A stretch of 64,000 bases of DNA from Zingiber officinale (lineage: Eukaryota; Streptophyta; Magnoliopsida; Zingiberales; Zingiberaceae). The first letter of the stretch is position 1. Each line of letters starts with the position of its first letter. The DNA lies in contig NC_056000.1 of assembly GCF_018446385.1 (NCBI RefSeq), positions 80,610,688-80,674,687 on the forward strand, given 5' to 3'. The notes under the pieces were generated by a model, which saw only the letters and a list, made by a program, of their open reading frames with translations, searched no databases and was not told the DNA's origin. The translations under genes and the position numbers were made by a program. Shown piece by piece: positions 45,223 through 56,325 of this stretch.

Positions 45223-45240
45223 TAGTAATGTAAGATATTG

Positions 45241-46149
45241 ATCATAGATTCATAGTGATAAGTACAAATAGATAAACACAGCCTACAAATATTGATTCTT
45301 ATTTAAAAGTGTTTGACGGTTCTAAACCGTTGAATACTATGATCAACTAAGACGACTTAGGTTGAAGATTTTATTATATTAAAAAAAATTAAATTATAAA
45401 TTCATAAAATCATTTATTAGACAGGATCATAATTATTAACAATAATTATATATTAAAAAATGATTAATTAGTTATTAAATAATTATCTACAGATAAATGA
45501 TCAAAGGATTATAAAAAAATCAATATAACAAAAGAAATTATTAAATATTTAAATTGTAAAAAAGAATTAAGAGTAGTAGTTTAATGCTTTTGAAATTTTA
45601 CTTTCACATGGAACATTTAAGATATTTTTTTTTAAGGTTACAGACCTAACTGCTACTGTATATTTCTATTTAATAGATAAGAACTCAATTTGAAATCTCT
45701 AGCACAATTTTAACACACTCTCTCAATCAACCCTAACCTCTCTTTTTCCTCAAATAAGGATGAGTAAAAGTTTGGTTAAACAAATTGAACCGGTTGAATT
45801 TTAAAATTTTATTTAATTTTTTTCAAAAATTTAATTTTTTTCAAAAATTTAAATTTTTTTAAAAAATTATTAATTTAATTAATTCAGTTTGATTTTATTT
45901 TTAAATTTTTTATTCGATTAAATAAAATAATCTAATAAATTATTTTTTTATCAAATTAAATCTTTAGACCCTGTGTTTTTAAACTGAAATCAAATTTACT
46001 AAATTTTTAGATCTGAATTAGAAAATTTTATTTAATTCAGTGAAATCGATTGGCTTGATTCGTTATTAAAAAATTTAATCGATTCGTTCAGAAAAAAAAA
46101 AACCTTGATTCTCGGTTCGGTTTTAAAAGACGCGCATTAAAAACTAGAA
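45241..46149. other. AT-rich intergenic region upstream of the oligoribonuclease gene
   Basis: There is no gene. Poly-A/T runs and a short repeat of TTTTTTTCAAAAATTTAA near 45,820-45,870 are visible. The promoter of the next gene must lie toward the 3' end, but no convincing TATA box is seen. Confidence 0.6.
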
Positions 46150-46349
46150 CCCTGCTCGTGCTCCAGCTTTCCGAATTCTGAGATCCGACACCCGACGGCG
46201 TCCTCAGCGGCTTTCTCTTCTCTACTTCGCGCACGGAACATTTTCCCCTTCATCTTTCAGTCTCGCAGGAGAGGATCTTTATAGGGCTTTGCGGCTTCAT
46301 TGACGGTTCTTCTCCTTGGTCTTAATTCCGTGGAGATTTGATGCTTTAG
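46150..46349 (+). other. 5' untranslated exon of the oligoribonuclease gene
   Basis: GC-richer sequence ends at ...GATGCTTTAG followed by a GT donor (46350-46351). The acceptor lies at 46,975-46,976, giving a 627-bp leader intron. The upstream limit is approximate. The exon ends with a two-codon upstream ORF (ATG CTT TAG, 46341-46349). Confidence 0.55.
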
Positions 46350-46986
46350 GTATTCATTTTCGCCAGACAAATATTTTGTCGTTGATCTCTTAGAATATGG
46401 GATACAGGCTTTTGTGATCTTCCTTTCGTGATTTTAATATAGGATAAGCGGTGTCGTGATCGCCGGGCGTTTGTTTAGCCACTAATCTGTGGTAGGGCTG
46501 CCTTTTTTTTTCTTCTACTATGGATCTCAGATTGTCCGGATACTAGGACAGTAGTCAAGATGTAGTATAAGTTCGTTAAACTTCCGTGATTACAAAGTAG
46601 AGAATACGGGTGGCGTTCTAATACACTTCAACTCCCTTTGTTGGCAGCCTTTTTTCCACGAACTAACTGTTTAGGGTTTTTTACCATACAATTAGGAATT
46701 ACATCTGTGTTTGCTGGTTTATCTCTGGAGCATGCCCATACCTCAATTTCAGGATGGTAGGATTGTGCCGTTCAGATTTTGACAATTTTTGCTCTTGTTA
46801 GATGCTTTAACTAGTTTTTTTTTTTTTTTTTTTATTTCCACGTGAGTTTATGGTTGAAATTGCGAAAACACAAATGAATTTCTTCAAATATTTTGCTTCT
46901 AGCATTACCATCTTCCTAAAACCATACTATGTTTCCTGAATCAGATAAGCATACTTTTCTTTATTTTATTGCTTAGGGATTTTGAG

Positions 46987-49900
46987 ATGAGCAATCTTTC
47001 AAATATTTTCTCTATTCTGGAAGTGGATGCTGAAGATGATAAAGAACAGATAATTTCTATCGCAGTTGCCAAAGATGCAAAAAAGGATAAAAAATCAGGT
47101 CTTTTCTTTGTTATATATAATCAAAATTGAGTTACTTCAAATCTAGAGAAATCAATATTCGAATATATTTCTGGAATGTATCTGTTTTGTGATGGAATTC
47201 CAGTACTTCTCCTAACAGATGTGACAAAGACTAAAAATCAAAGGCCAAGGGAAAATACAAACACGAGAGATGATAAAGTAGAACAACAAACATTTGCATC
47301 ACCTTCAGAAGACTACAGAATGCCTCTTGTGTGGATTGACTTGGAAATGACAGGTATGAATTTTAAGAATTGGTATGCTGTACGTTGAAAGGGTAGTCAT
47401 TGGTGAGTTTATTGAATCTAATATGGCAATGCTTGTTGGTATATGTACATTCACAGGACCAAGTGATGGACATATGTACTCCTAATGCCTGCTTTTTAAA
47501 ACATATATAAACAAGAAGTCAATTCTCAATCATAGCTTGCAATTTTTTTTTGTGTGTGTGATCTCCATACTGCATGGTTTGTCAAACATCCAGAATTTGA
47601 TCTTTTATGACTTGTTTACACAGGTTTGCATATTGACGTTGATCGGATATTGGAGATTGCATGTGTTATAACAGATGGTAAATTAACCAAATCAGTTGAT
47701 GTGAGTTCTTTTGTTTGTTCATGCATCTTATTTACCCATGCACCATGTGTAACTTCTCATCTATTTCATCTTCTTATTTGCCCTTTTGTTCTGCTATGTT
47801 TGTCCTAATTGTTAAAATTTCGTAAGGCAAAGCTATTTCTATGTTCTCTTTGTTTGCATTTTTGAACTAGAAATATTAAATTAGTTCTAACAGGATTCCA
47901 TATATTCTGACAGCTTGAAGTTGAAACAAGTCTATATATGAAATTATTATATTGTTACTTTGGATACATAATTTGTAGATGCAGGCCTGTGTGAGCACCA
48001 ATGTGGTTAGAGTCGTTAGATATTAAATGAGAATCATCTTTCTGCAGATTATAGATTGTTGGAAATCTTTTAGATATGCAGCATTTTCTATTTGAGCGGA
48101 TAATAGTTCTTATTATTATTGAAAACTACTATCTTGCTGTTCATTTTTTTTTTTTGGAGGAAACAGAAGGCAGTTTGCCTACCAAATAAATTAAAGAATG
48201 CACAAGAGACTCATTAAAGTAGCTATAGTAATGGTATAGGAAAATGTTCTTTATTATAGTTCAGTTCATTATTCAAACTGAATCTTGTGTGGCTTTCTCG
48301 AGATGTTAAACCACAAAATGGACTGTTTCTGTAAACAATTAACCTTCTACAATTATTGTTCCTAATATCATTTGGACATTGTATTGTCACCTTTGTGATT
48401 GTATATACAAGCAACATTTGACATTGGATCGTTGCCTAAATCTATATTTTCGCTATGAAATAAGTTTGTCTCTGCTTCCTCTCTCAGAGGAGTTTGACAA
48501 CAATCTTCGATGCTTTCTATGTCTACCAGATTATTGATCAATTATTTTCCTACAAATAAAGATCTCTGAGCTGGCCACAGTGGATGCTTTTTTTTATCCC
48601 CTTCTCTTTTAGGGAACAAGGACCTGTAATATTCTTACCAAATATGTTTGATGGAAATATGTTTTGTAGAACACTGATGGGCCCTGCCTTTATTCTATGA
48701 GCTGTGACACTGAATCAGTTTAAATCATTTCTATATTCAGGGTCCAGATTTGGTTATTAAACAACCAAAAGAGTGCTTGGACAAGATGGGAGAATGGTGT
48801 CGTGATCATCATGCAGCAAGTGGTATCTGCCCTGTTGTCCTTAGTTTTGTTCTCCTCTATTTTCTTCTAAAAAACTGGGAAGTTCATTTGCTATTCCTGC
48901 AGGTTTGACAGAGAGAGTGTTAAAAAGTACAGTAACAGAAACAGATGCGGAAAATCAAGTATGGATAATCCTTTAAATGCTTTCCTATTACTTGCTTGTA
49001 GTCTTCCTCATGTCAGCAACAAGTAAATGAAGGTGCATATAACTGTAATGCTATAAACCAAATTCACATGGAATAATACCAAAAAACATGTGCTGGAAGG
49101 GATTACCACATTTCAAGGATGATTTTCCTTTGGGTATATTTGGACTAGGAAGCTATGACATATTGATTACATTATAAATCAACAACCAACCTCCATTTCC
49201 ACTTTCAAGGTTTAGCTTGAATCAAACAACAAACTTCTTTAAACACGCTTTATATCTTGATGCCTGTAGTTGCATTGATCCTTTGTTGTTTAATTCTGTA
49301 CTGTTTGTATTGTTCGATGCAGAGATAGCATCCAACTGAAAAAGGATATAGTGCTGGTTGGGCCAGTCCTTATCAAACATATTTATGGGACATTTATTTA
49401 TATAGTTTGTTAATGATCACATCAATTGATTTATTATCCCTAATGACCGGTCAAGTAGTACAGCACTAGACATGTTGTCAAGGTTTGTATAATATTTCGT
49501 TCATCAGAAAATCCTGTTTGAAAATTTTACAAAAATGAAACATAACAAAATTAAGAAGCAGAATGTTCTCGTAGCTAAATGGGGTTGGCTACTTGAGACT
49601 TTTCAATGCACCGACTAATTAGCTTTTCCTCCATGACTACATTATAATTTTGTCTTTTTTTTAAACCTACTGATTATAATGATTGACAACATTATAGTTG
49701 ATACAATTTTTTTCTGCATACCAGAAGTTTTCTTTGCAAATGTTGTTTAAATAGCTAGTCTCGAGTGCATTTTTTTTTCATAAAAGGGCACATGAATCAT
49801 TTGAACTTGTTTCTTGGATAACAGTACGTCATCAGATGTGAATTTTGGCAACCATCCATCTTGTACTTTTTCATCTTCTTCTTACTGGTTGGTGCTGATC

Positions 49901-52900
49901 AACACCAAATTTTACAGACACAATATGTTGTCTGACTCCAAAACCTACCATTCTGGCCAGCCACAATACCAGACACTGGAAGGCCAGAAATATCTTTCCA
50001 TTAGGGTATTATTCTTCCTGATTGGTGCAAACGAGCACAAAGTTGATATCCAGGTTGACACTGAAACTTTACCATTTTGGTCTCCCATCAATACCTGGTC
50101 AATATTTTAGAGCTTGATGGTAGTGCTCTAGCATATTAACAATGTATATCTGAATCCACTACACATGAGTCTAGTACTCCCATTTCCGTGGATCACACCT
50201 TTTATAAATGCACGAATTGCTAAAGTGCAAAGTATGCCATCTTATGTAATGATTGCAATCAGTAGCATATAGTGTTTGAGTTACTGATAGTTTCCGTATT
50301 TTTGTTGTTGATATCTGTTAAATTTGCTGTCAAATAAATTATACAGTATACATGCTGTTGTACAAGTTGTGACTACCATATTTGTCTGGTTATTTGGTAG
50401 ATGTGTATGCACAATTTTCCATGCTGATGCATGCAGCTCAAGTGGCTAGCATCACATGTATTTTCTGCTCTCTCTATATATAGGTCTACGTAGCGAGTGG
50501 CATGAATTTTTAGAGTGGGGGCATTGCATGTTATCTAGTTCTTGCATTTTTGTTGAATGATCAATTGACCAATTGCAGGTTATAGACTTTGTGAAGAAGC
50601 ATGTGGGTTCACAAACTCCACAGTTGGCTGGAAATTCTATTTATATGGATTTTCTCTTCTTGAAGGTTAGAACATCTCTTCATTTTTATTACATGAATAA
50701 TTAAACTCAGCATTTATTTGTCAATATCTTGGATCTCCCAACACTTCTGATGCCATGCAAAAGCTTTCTTTAAGGAACAGATATGGAATAAATTGTGCAC
50801 GTCTATGGCAATCTGAATGCTTCTAATTAATTATTAATCTGAATAAACTTAAACGGCCTTCATTTGATTAACAAACTTCTTTTGTTCTTTGACTTATTTT
50901 ACTCTAGTAGCTTCTTATCACAATTGGCAAACCTTAAATGTATGTGATACCATGGGGAGGTGGGACTGCCAGTAAGGTTTATTATGAGAAGGCTTCTTTC
51001 TTGCTTTTCAAAATTTGACGTTCATTAATAAATAAAATGCTTCAAATACAAAATGCTCAATCCTACCACTTCTCCCTCCATATTGTGTTTTACAAGTGCT
51101 GCATTATTTTTAAATGTTATTGTTCTTCTTATTGTTGATGGATTTCATACTAGTAAACCTTTATCTGAAGTCCTTTTTACCTAATTTTGTTTGAAACATT
51201 GTCAAGCAAGATGGATTTTCACTTTTTTGCCTTAGGTTGGGTTCACCTGCTAATGGAGGAGAAAAAATTCCTAGGATCCTGTTTACTTCATCTTGGTTGA
51301 CTGAGAGGAGAGGAAAGGTAAAATTACCTGATGCTCTCTACCTTATGATGTTCATCAACTGAGCTCACCCTAAGCCAACCGAGGCCCGACACTACTCCAA
51401 TCCCCATGCTTTCTAATGCCCAGCATCCCCTCTCTGCCCATCCAACAGTCTGATGCAGCCTGTTCACTGACCTTGTCTGACATCCTCCTCAATGCTAACC
51501 TACTCTCACTCCCCACGCAATGCCAACCTCGCCTGTCACCCCATGTCACTTGCGGGGAATACCTTCCATGAAGACCATCCATCTCCACCCATTTTTGGGC
51601 TCACGTGATTTTGGTTTGAAAAGCTCCAAAAGGGGAGAATTTGCTTTCTCTCTTCAAGATTTTTACTTGTTTAAACAAGGGAAAGCACTTTGAAATTGGA
51701 ACTCTCCTCTCCTTGCAAATTGGTGCGGCTAAATTGGGCCTTAAGGAAGTGCTACAGCGGGTAGGAATTATGCTTTTCTAGTTTTCTTAGGGAACATCTT
51801 CGTTTGATTGAAGCCTAGGCAGTGTTCAACCTTAAAACGTCCTGTTCTGTTTTCTTTCCTCATCAAACAAACTCATATGTTAGACATATCTGTCGCTGCC
51901 TTGTAACATCATTGAAATCTCATTGGCTTTTTTCTAATGCCATTGCATTTTATCGCTCAAGGAATTAGTTTATTGTCTAATCATTAAAATGTGATCTGAC
52001 AGAAGTATATGCCTTCTCTGGCTGCCATGTTTTCTCATGTGCTAGTTGATGTTAGCAGCATTATGGCTTTATGCATCCGTTGGTTTCCAAAAGGTAATGC
52101 ATCAGATACCATTTAACTGTGTTTATGGGTCATATTATTTTGGATATTTTTTCCCTTTTACAATTTAGATGCTTCTGAAAGCATGGTTTTCATGCCCACA
52201 ATGATAATGTTCAATCTCATTCTGTCTAAATGTTATAATAAGCAGCTGATTTATTCTAGTCAAGATTTATGGGAGCAAACACCCATGCATTTACCCACTA
52301 CACCAACCCGTGGGGTAGAATAGTCAAGATTCATAATGCATATGCATGTGGTTCAAGGAAAATATTTGTCTATTTAATGAGCACAATTCAGGATATTAAT
52401 ATCATAACCAGCAGGAAATCTATGTAATGTCCATATAGGATCAGTGGAATTGGAATGGGTAGGAAAATGTGAAAAGAAAAGGAGAAAGAGAAAACAAAAT
52501 AAAGTATCTAATGCCTGAGACAAGGCAAGAAGTTCAAAAATTGTAAGGATAATCTATACTTCATTGAGAATATCAATACATATAAATTTCTTTGGAGATA
52601 ATAAGCAAATTGAATTCTTTACTGAATCAATACAATCCCAATGATTTCTCTTTTCATTTCTCACCATCATATTTTCGTAACCATAGTTCTAAACTAATCT
52701 GTTAATTTATGAATATTAATATATAACATTCTATATCTATTATAAAAGTATTAGCATGTTTCAAATTTGACAAATAACTTTGTATTATTGATATATAATT
52801 ATCCATAAATTAATATCATATTTTGTAGTTATTGATTGAAAATGTTATATTAAATTCTGTCTATAATATGCTCAATATTTAATTTAGCAAATATTTCAGA

Positions 52901-53895
52901 TATTTAATAAATGATTAAATATATAAAAGATTTTATGATTTAAATATAAAAATTATTAACATCCAGTAAAAGTCATTCCTTTCTCAACATTATCTAGGCA
53001 AACATCCATTAGATAATGGGATCTAGCATCTATATGACATCTTTGGCAATGAACCTTCAATTTACCGCATTCTTGCCTATTCTTTATGAACCAGTGCGTA
53101 TACATTCATGTATGGATAAAGTACTTCCATGATAAATGCCTTGTGCAGTTTTTTTATAATTTTTTTTTTAAATGACACTGTCTTTCATACAAATTTAAGT
53201 AGAACTTAGAAAGGAGTTGATGACTCGGGAATGGGTCATCCTTTTTCAAATTTAAACACGATTCTTTCATGAACTTGTGATTTAAGCAACTGTGGCATCT
53301 GTGGAAATGGTAATAATAACATCGTGCGAACAACCAGGTTTTTGTTTGTTTGTTACACTCTGAATGCTTTATATCAAACTTTCGGTTGAGCTCAAATGAT
53401 AAGCTTCTGCAGATACCTAGAGGTGCCACATGCTAGATTTCTGAATTTTTGGTTCACTTTGGATGATAAAAGGATATACTTGTGGGTATATACCCGTTTC
53501 AGATGATAAATGGATATCAGAATATGCGTGTGACTTAAACAGGAAAAATATGTAGATGCCTGTAGGTGTCTGCAATTGTAAGCAAATCCTTACTTGACCG
53601 AAACCGACTATTAAGCATAATCAGGTATTCAAAATCCGACTTTAACTGATTGGCATTGACTGAAGCTAGATTATTGGCTACTGTTTGTCCTGTTAATACG
53701 ACATTCTTACTTTCCAAGATCTGATTGAATTTCAGAAAATAAGATTGCTTCTTTTATGAAACAGAGAAGAAAAACGCACCAGAAAAGACTCAACGGCATA
53801 GAGCTATGGATGACATCAAGGAGAGCATCAATGAATTAAAATATTACAAACAAGCCATCTTCAAAGCACCAAACAACGCCAAGTACAGACACTGA
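46987..53895 (+). CDS. ORN: Oligoribonuclease (DEDDh 3'-5' exonuclease), complete
   Basis: Eight coding exons join in frame: 46987-47098, 47219-47353, 47624-47700, 48741-48822, 48903-48958, 50579-50665, 52003-52093, 53765-53895 (771 nt, 256 codons). All introns are GT-AG. The enzyme trims RNAs of two to five nucleotides to mononucleotides; in eukaryotes it acts mainly in mitochondria. Catalytic residues are visible: Asp and Glu in WIDLEMTG, then DRILEIACVITDG, Asp in GNSIYMDFLFLKKYMP, and His and Asp in HRAMDDIKESINELKYY. The first ~75 residues are acidic then Lys/Asp/Gln-rich, unlike a classical Arg-rich mitochondrial presequence. The start is the first ATG in the coding exon. Nuclease length is close to the ~180 residues of bacterial Orn plus this extension. 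The gene is convergent with FANCM. Confidence 0.93.
48959..50578 (+). other. Long intron of the oligoribonuclease gene
   Basis: A 1.6-kb GT...AG intron between the exons ending ENQ and starting VIDF. AT-rich. At 49,814-50,110 a GC-richer stretch with GATTGGTGC/GGTTGGTGC phrases is chance-open but has no family resemblance. No gene seen. Confidence 0.7.
50666..53764 (+). other. Last two introns of the oligoribonuclease gene
   Basis: Introns 50666-52002 and 52094-53764. The first contains a GC-richer insert at about 51,235-51,745, possibly an old transposon. The second is very AT-rich at 52,640-52,980 and carries a small SINE fragment at 52,271-52,320. No other coding signal. Confidence 0.65.
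52271..52320 (-). mobile_element. Truncated tRNA-derived SINE (Au-like) fragment
   Basis: Fifty bases, read on the minus strand, contain GGTTGGTGTAGTGGGTAAA and GGGTGTTTGCTCCC, very like the A-box head of plant Au SINEs. Direct repeats TAGTCAAGATTTAT (52257-52270) and TAGTCAAGATTCAT (52321-52334) flank it and match at 13 of 14 bases. This suggests target-primed insertion of a truncated copy. Confidence 0.5.
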
Positions 53896-56325
53896 TGATT
53901 TGTTTACGCCATGGGTTGGAGGGGGGAAATTAAGTTATTGGCAAGTCAAGGGGAGTCTGGTACCAAGTTTCTTTTCCCTCTCGTTACCCAGGATCCAGGA
54001 GAATGTTAATATCACTAAAAGGTTGTTTTGGATCGTTTATATACAGATAACTGTTGTAATGCGAATCTGAATGCTATGGATTAAGACACTGTCATAATAT
54101 AATCATTACGTTGCTAATAAACGTTACCGCTTAAACGATGCGTCTTACATTGGGAATTTCAAGGTATATTAGTTGATTTATATTGATTCATATGCATTGA
54201 TGATGTAAACAAATGTATAGAGAGATATTCTCTTTCACGTGTGGATACGTAAGAGTGGGTGCAAATCCAGGGTTTAGATTCCACTAAAGTAAGTTGATTT
54301 GTGTGTGAGCATGATTTGCTCATGCCGAATGCCAGATTGATTCGGGTAAAATTTGTCTAGGCAAAATAACTAATATTTTGTCACATTAATTCTTTTTATT
54401 TGCTGCTCAAAAAAGTAACAGAAGCAATAATTATTGTTAATGGTGATTTCGTAATCTCTAGAATAATAATGGTCGACCACTGATCGACAGCTATGATTAA
54501 TCCTTATGTATTGAATGGTCTTTACTCGGCGTTCAATGTAGGTAAGGGATGATGCTCTTATATAAAGGGAGACCATGACCTTGAGCAGCACACACACGGA
54601 AAGAGCTGAAGCTCTCCACCTACATTCCCCCTCATCTCTCATTCGGTTGAGTATTCATGATAGTAGTTGAATACCTCTCAGTTCATCGTGACCGTCAGTA
54701 TTTGGTGTGTATCACAGTTAACCGCTGTATCCTATGAAACAGATGATCCAAGAAAACCTCGAAGCATAGCCGAAGGTGGGACGAATCTATCTCAAGGAAA
54801 CTGTGTCCATCATAGGCCTTGGTCCACCTTGCCCGCTCGGTCGCTTCGCCCGCTCGGCACGACTAGTGGCTCTGCTGCACTACCCGGTCGGCCAATTTGC
54901 CTGATTGGTCACTCGATCTGATCTGTGACTTGGCCACCCTACTCACTCGGCTGCCTGCACCACTCGGCCTGAATAGTCACTCTTCTGTACTGTCTGCTCA
55001 AAAGCTATACCTATCTCAGTAGATAAACTAAATTTAATTAGGTATCATTTAAATTGAATTAATTCTCTAAAATATCTGGCCGATTGTCCAAGAATATTAT
55101 CATGCACAACATTAGCAATGTGAATCACAAATCATGTCCCAAGATTTTTATATTCCCGCGTCCCCTCGCCGATAGAACAAGTTAGATCATATCTCAATGA
55201 TGTTATACTCGTCCGATTGATAAATGCTCACGGGGACATGAGAATCTTAAGATAGAAAATCTGATGTCTGTGAATCGTGGTTAATTCGATTCCAAAGTTA
55301 AGGTCTTTTTGGTTTCAGGCTCTTGTTGTACAAAATTTAATATTAATGTGATTTTTGTTTTCAGTGATCGTTTATTTGAATTTATAGTAAAGTAACAAAA
55401 ATGGATAAAGCTGTATTATTATTGTGGGCGGTGTCATGAAAGAAATAAATGTTTTTTAAAAACTATTAAAAGAATTTTGTAAATTTATAAAAACCTATTA
55501 TATTCAGTTTATATTTTTTAAAAAATATAAAAATGAAAATTTGTAAAATAAATATTTACATTAAAATTTATTGAACGGTAATTAACTATGAAACATTTTT
55601 TTTTTATTTTTAATTCTTATCTTCTGAAATCTAAAAACTGAAACAATTTCAAGGTTCTTTCAAATTCTTCATCAAACAACAAACAGGCTAGAGTTTAATT
55701 TGCGCCGCTCATAATGGATATGTTCCGATCTCCATCCCACTCATTCAAGTTTATTGCATCTCAAGCCATGACGCTATTACACAGATCATTTGACTACATT
55801 TATGCTACCTTACCTTATCCCTACTCTTCAAAAAAGTTTAACAATTTATATGTCCAATGGAAGGATTGGCGATCCAACCACATGTTGATTCGTCACAGGC
55901 TAATCCCAAGATTCCACAGGATGTTATAATTTAAGCAGTAATTACAGCATACTAAACCCTTTTTTTTCCCAGTAGCCATTGGCGCATGCATATACATAAT
56001 ATTCTATTTCACCTGCTTTTTCTTTTTTTCTGGGCATAAGCTGTACATTACATGTTGATTTCCCCAATTACTCAATGGCTGTAGTTGCGCACAACCAACA
56101 CCACTGCTGCATTCACGGATGAGAGTTGTTTGCTGTCTTTTAAAGCTCGGCAGTCAAAAGGCAACTTGATTGCCAGTAAGGCATTTTTCCATCCTGGATG
56201 ATACTTCTGTTCCTGAATAAAGTCCCAGCCGCATAAACTTTTGAAATTAGAACTAAGAACAGTGCAGCGCCCAGAGGGATGTGTGCAAACGACCATCCAA
56301 TCTGAAAAGGCAAAAACATAGACAA
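53896..56325. other. Region between the two convergent genes
   Basis: Contains the 3' end of the oligoribonuclease transcript, a possible LTR remnant (next entry) and the FANCM 3' side. A 71-codon plus-strand frame at 55,714-55,929 (MDMFRSPSHSFKFIASQAM...) has no recognisable family and no splice context. Other stretches, including 55,440-55,640, are AT-rich and featureless. Confidence 0.5.
54440..55300 (+). mobile_element. Possible LTR remnant with TATA box
   Basis: TATATAAAGGG at about 54,559-54,569 is followed by a leader-like segment with CTCTCC and CTCATCTC. Then comes a GC-rich stretch with repeated CGCTCGG/ACTCGGC phrases (54,835-54,975), unlike the surrounding AT-rich DNA. No terminal repeats, primer site or protein domain were found, so the class is uncertain. 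Confidence 0.3.

Larger units (their letters stand above)
29967..45240. repeat. ~1.46-kb tandem repeat, three copies, interrupted by two transposons
   Basis: Copy A is 29967-30115 plus 40394-41710, copy B 41711-43175, and copy C 43176 to about 45240 (with a MITE inside). The phrase GTCTGCAAT aligns at 40394, 41855 and 43320, giving periods of 1461 and 1465 bp; copies look about 95-98% alike by eye. On the minus strand the first half of each unit resembles a chromovirus Ty3/gypsy integrase with many stops: a GHDSIWVIVDRLTKS block (about 42,370-42,430 in B) and, on the carboxyl side, EDHLHLVEFAYNNN. The second half is AT-rich without recognisable coding. Confidence 0.85.

Noticed and set aside
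49814-50110. 98-codon frame in an oligoribonuclease intron
   Set aside because: The flanking exons join correctly without it, and it has no recognised domain.
55714-55929. 71-codon plus-strand frame downstream of FANCM
   Set aside because: No family resemblance, splice context or promoter; length is within chance expectation.
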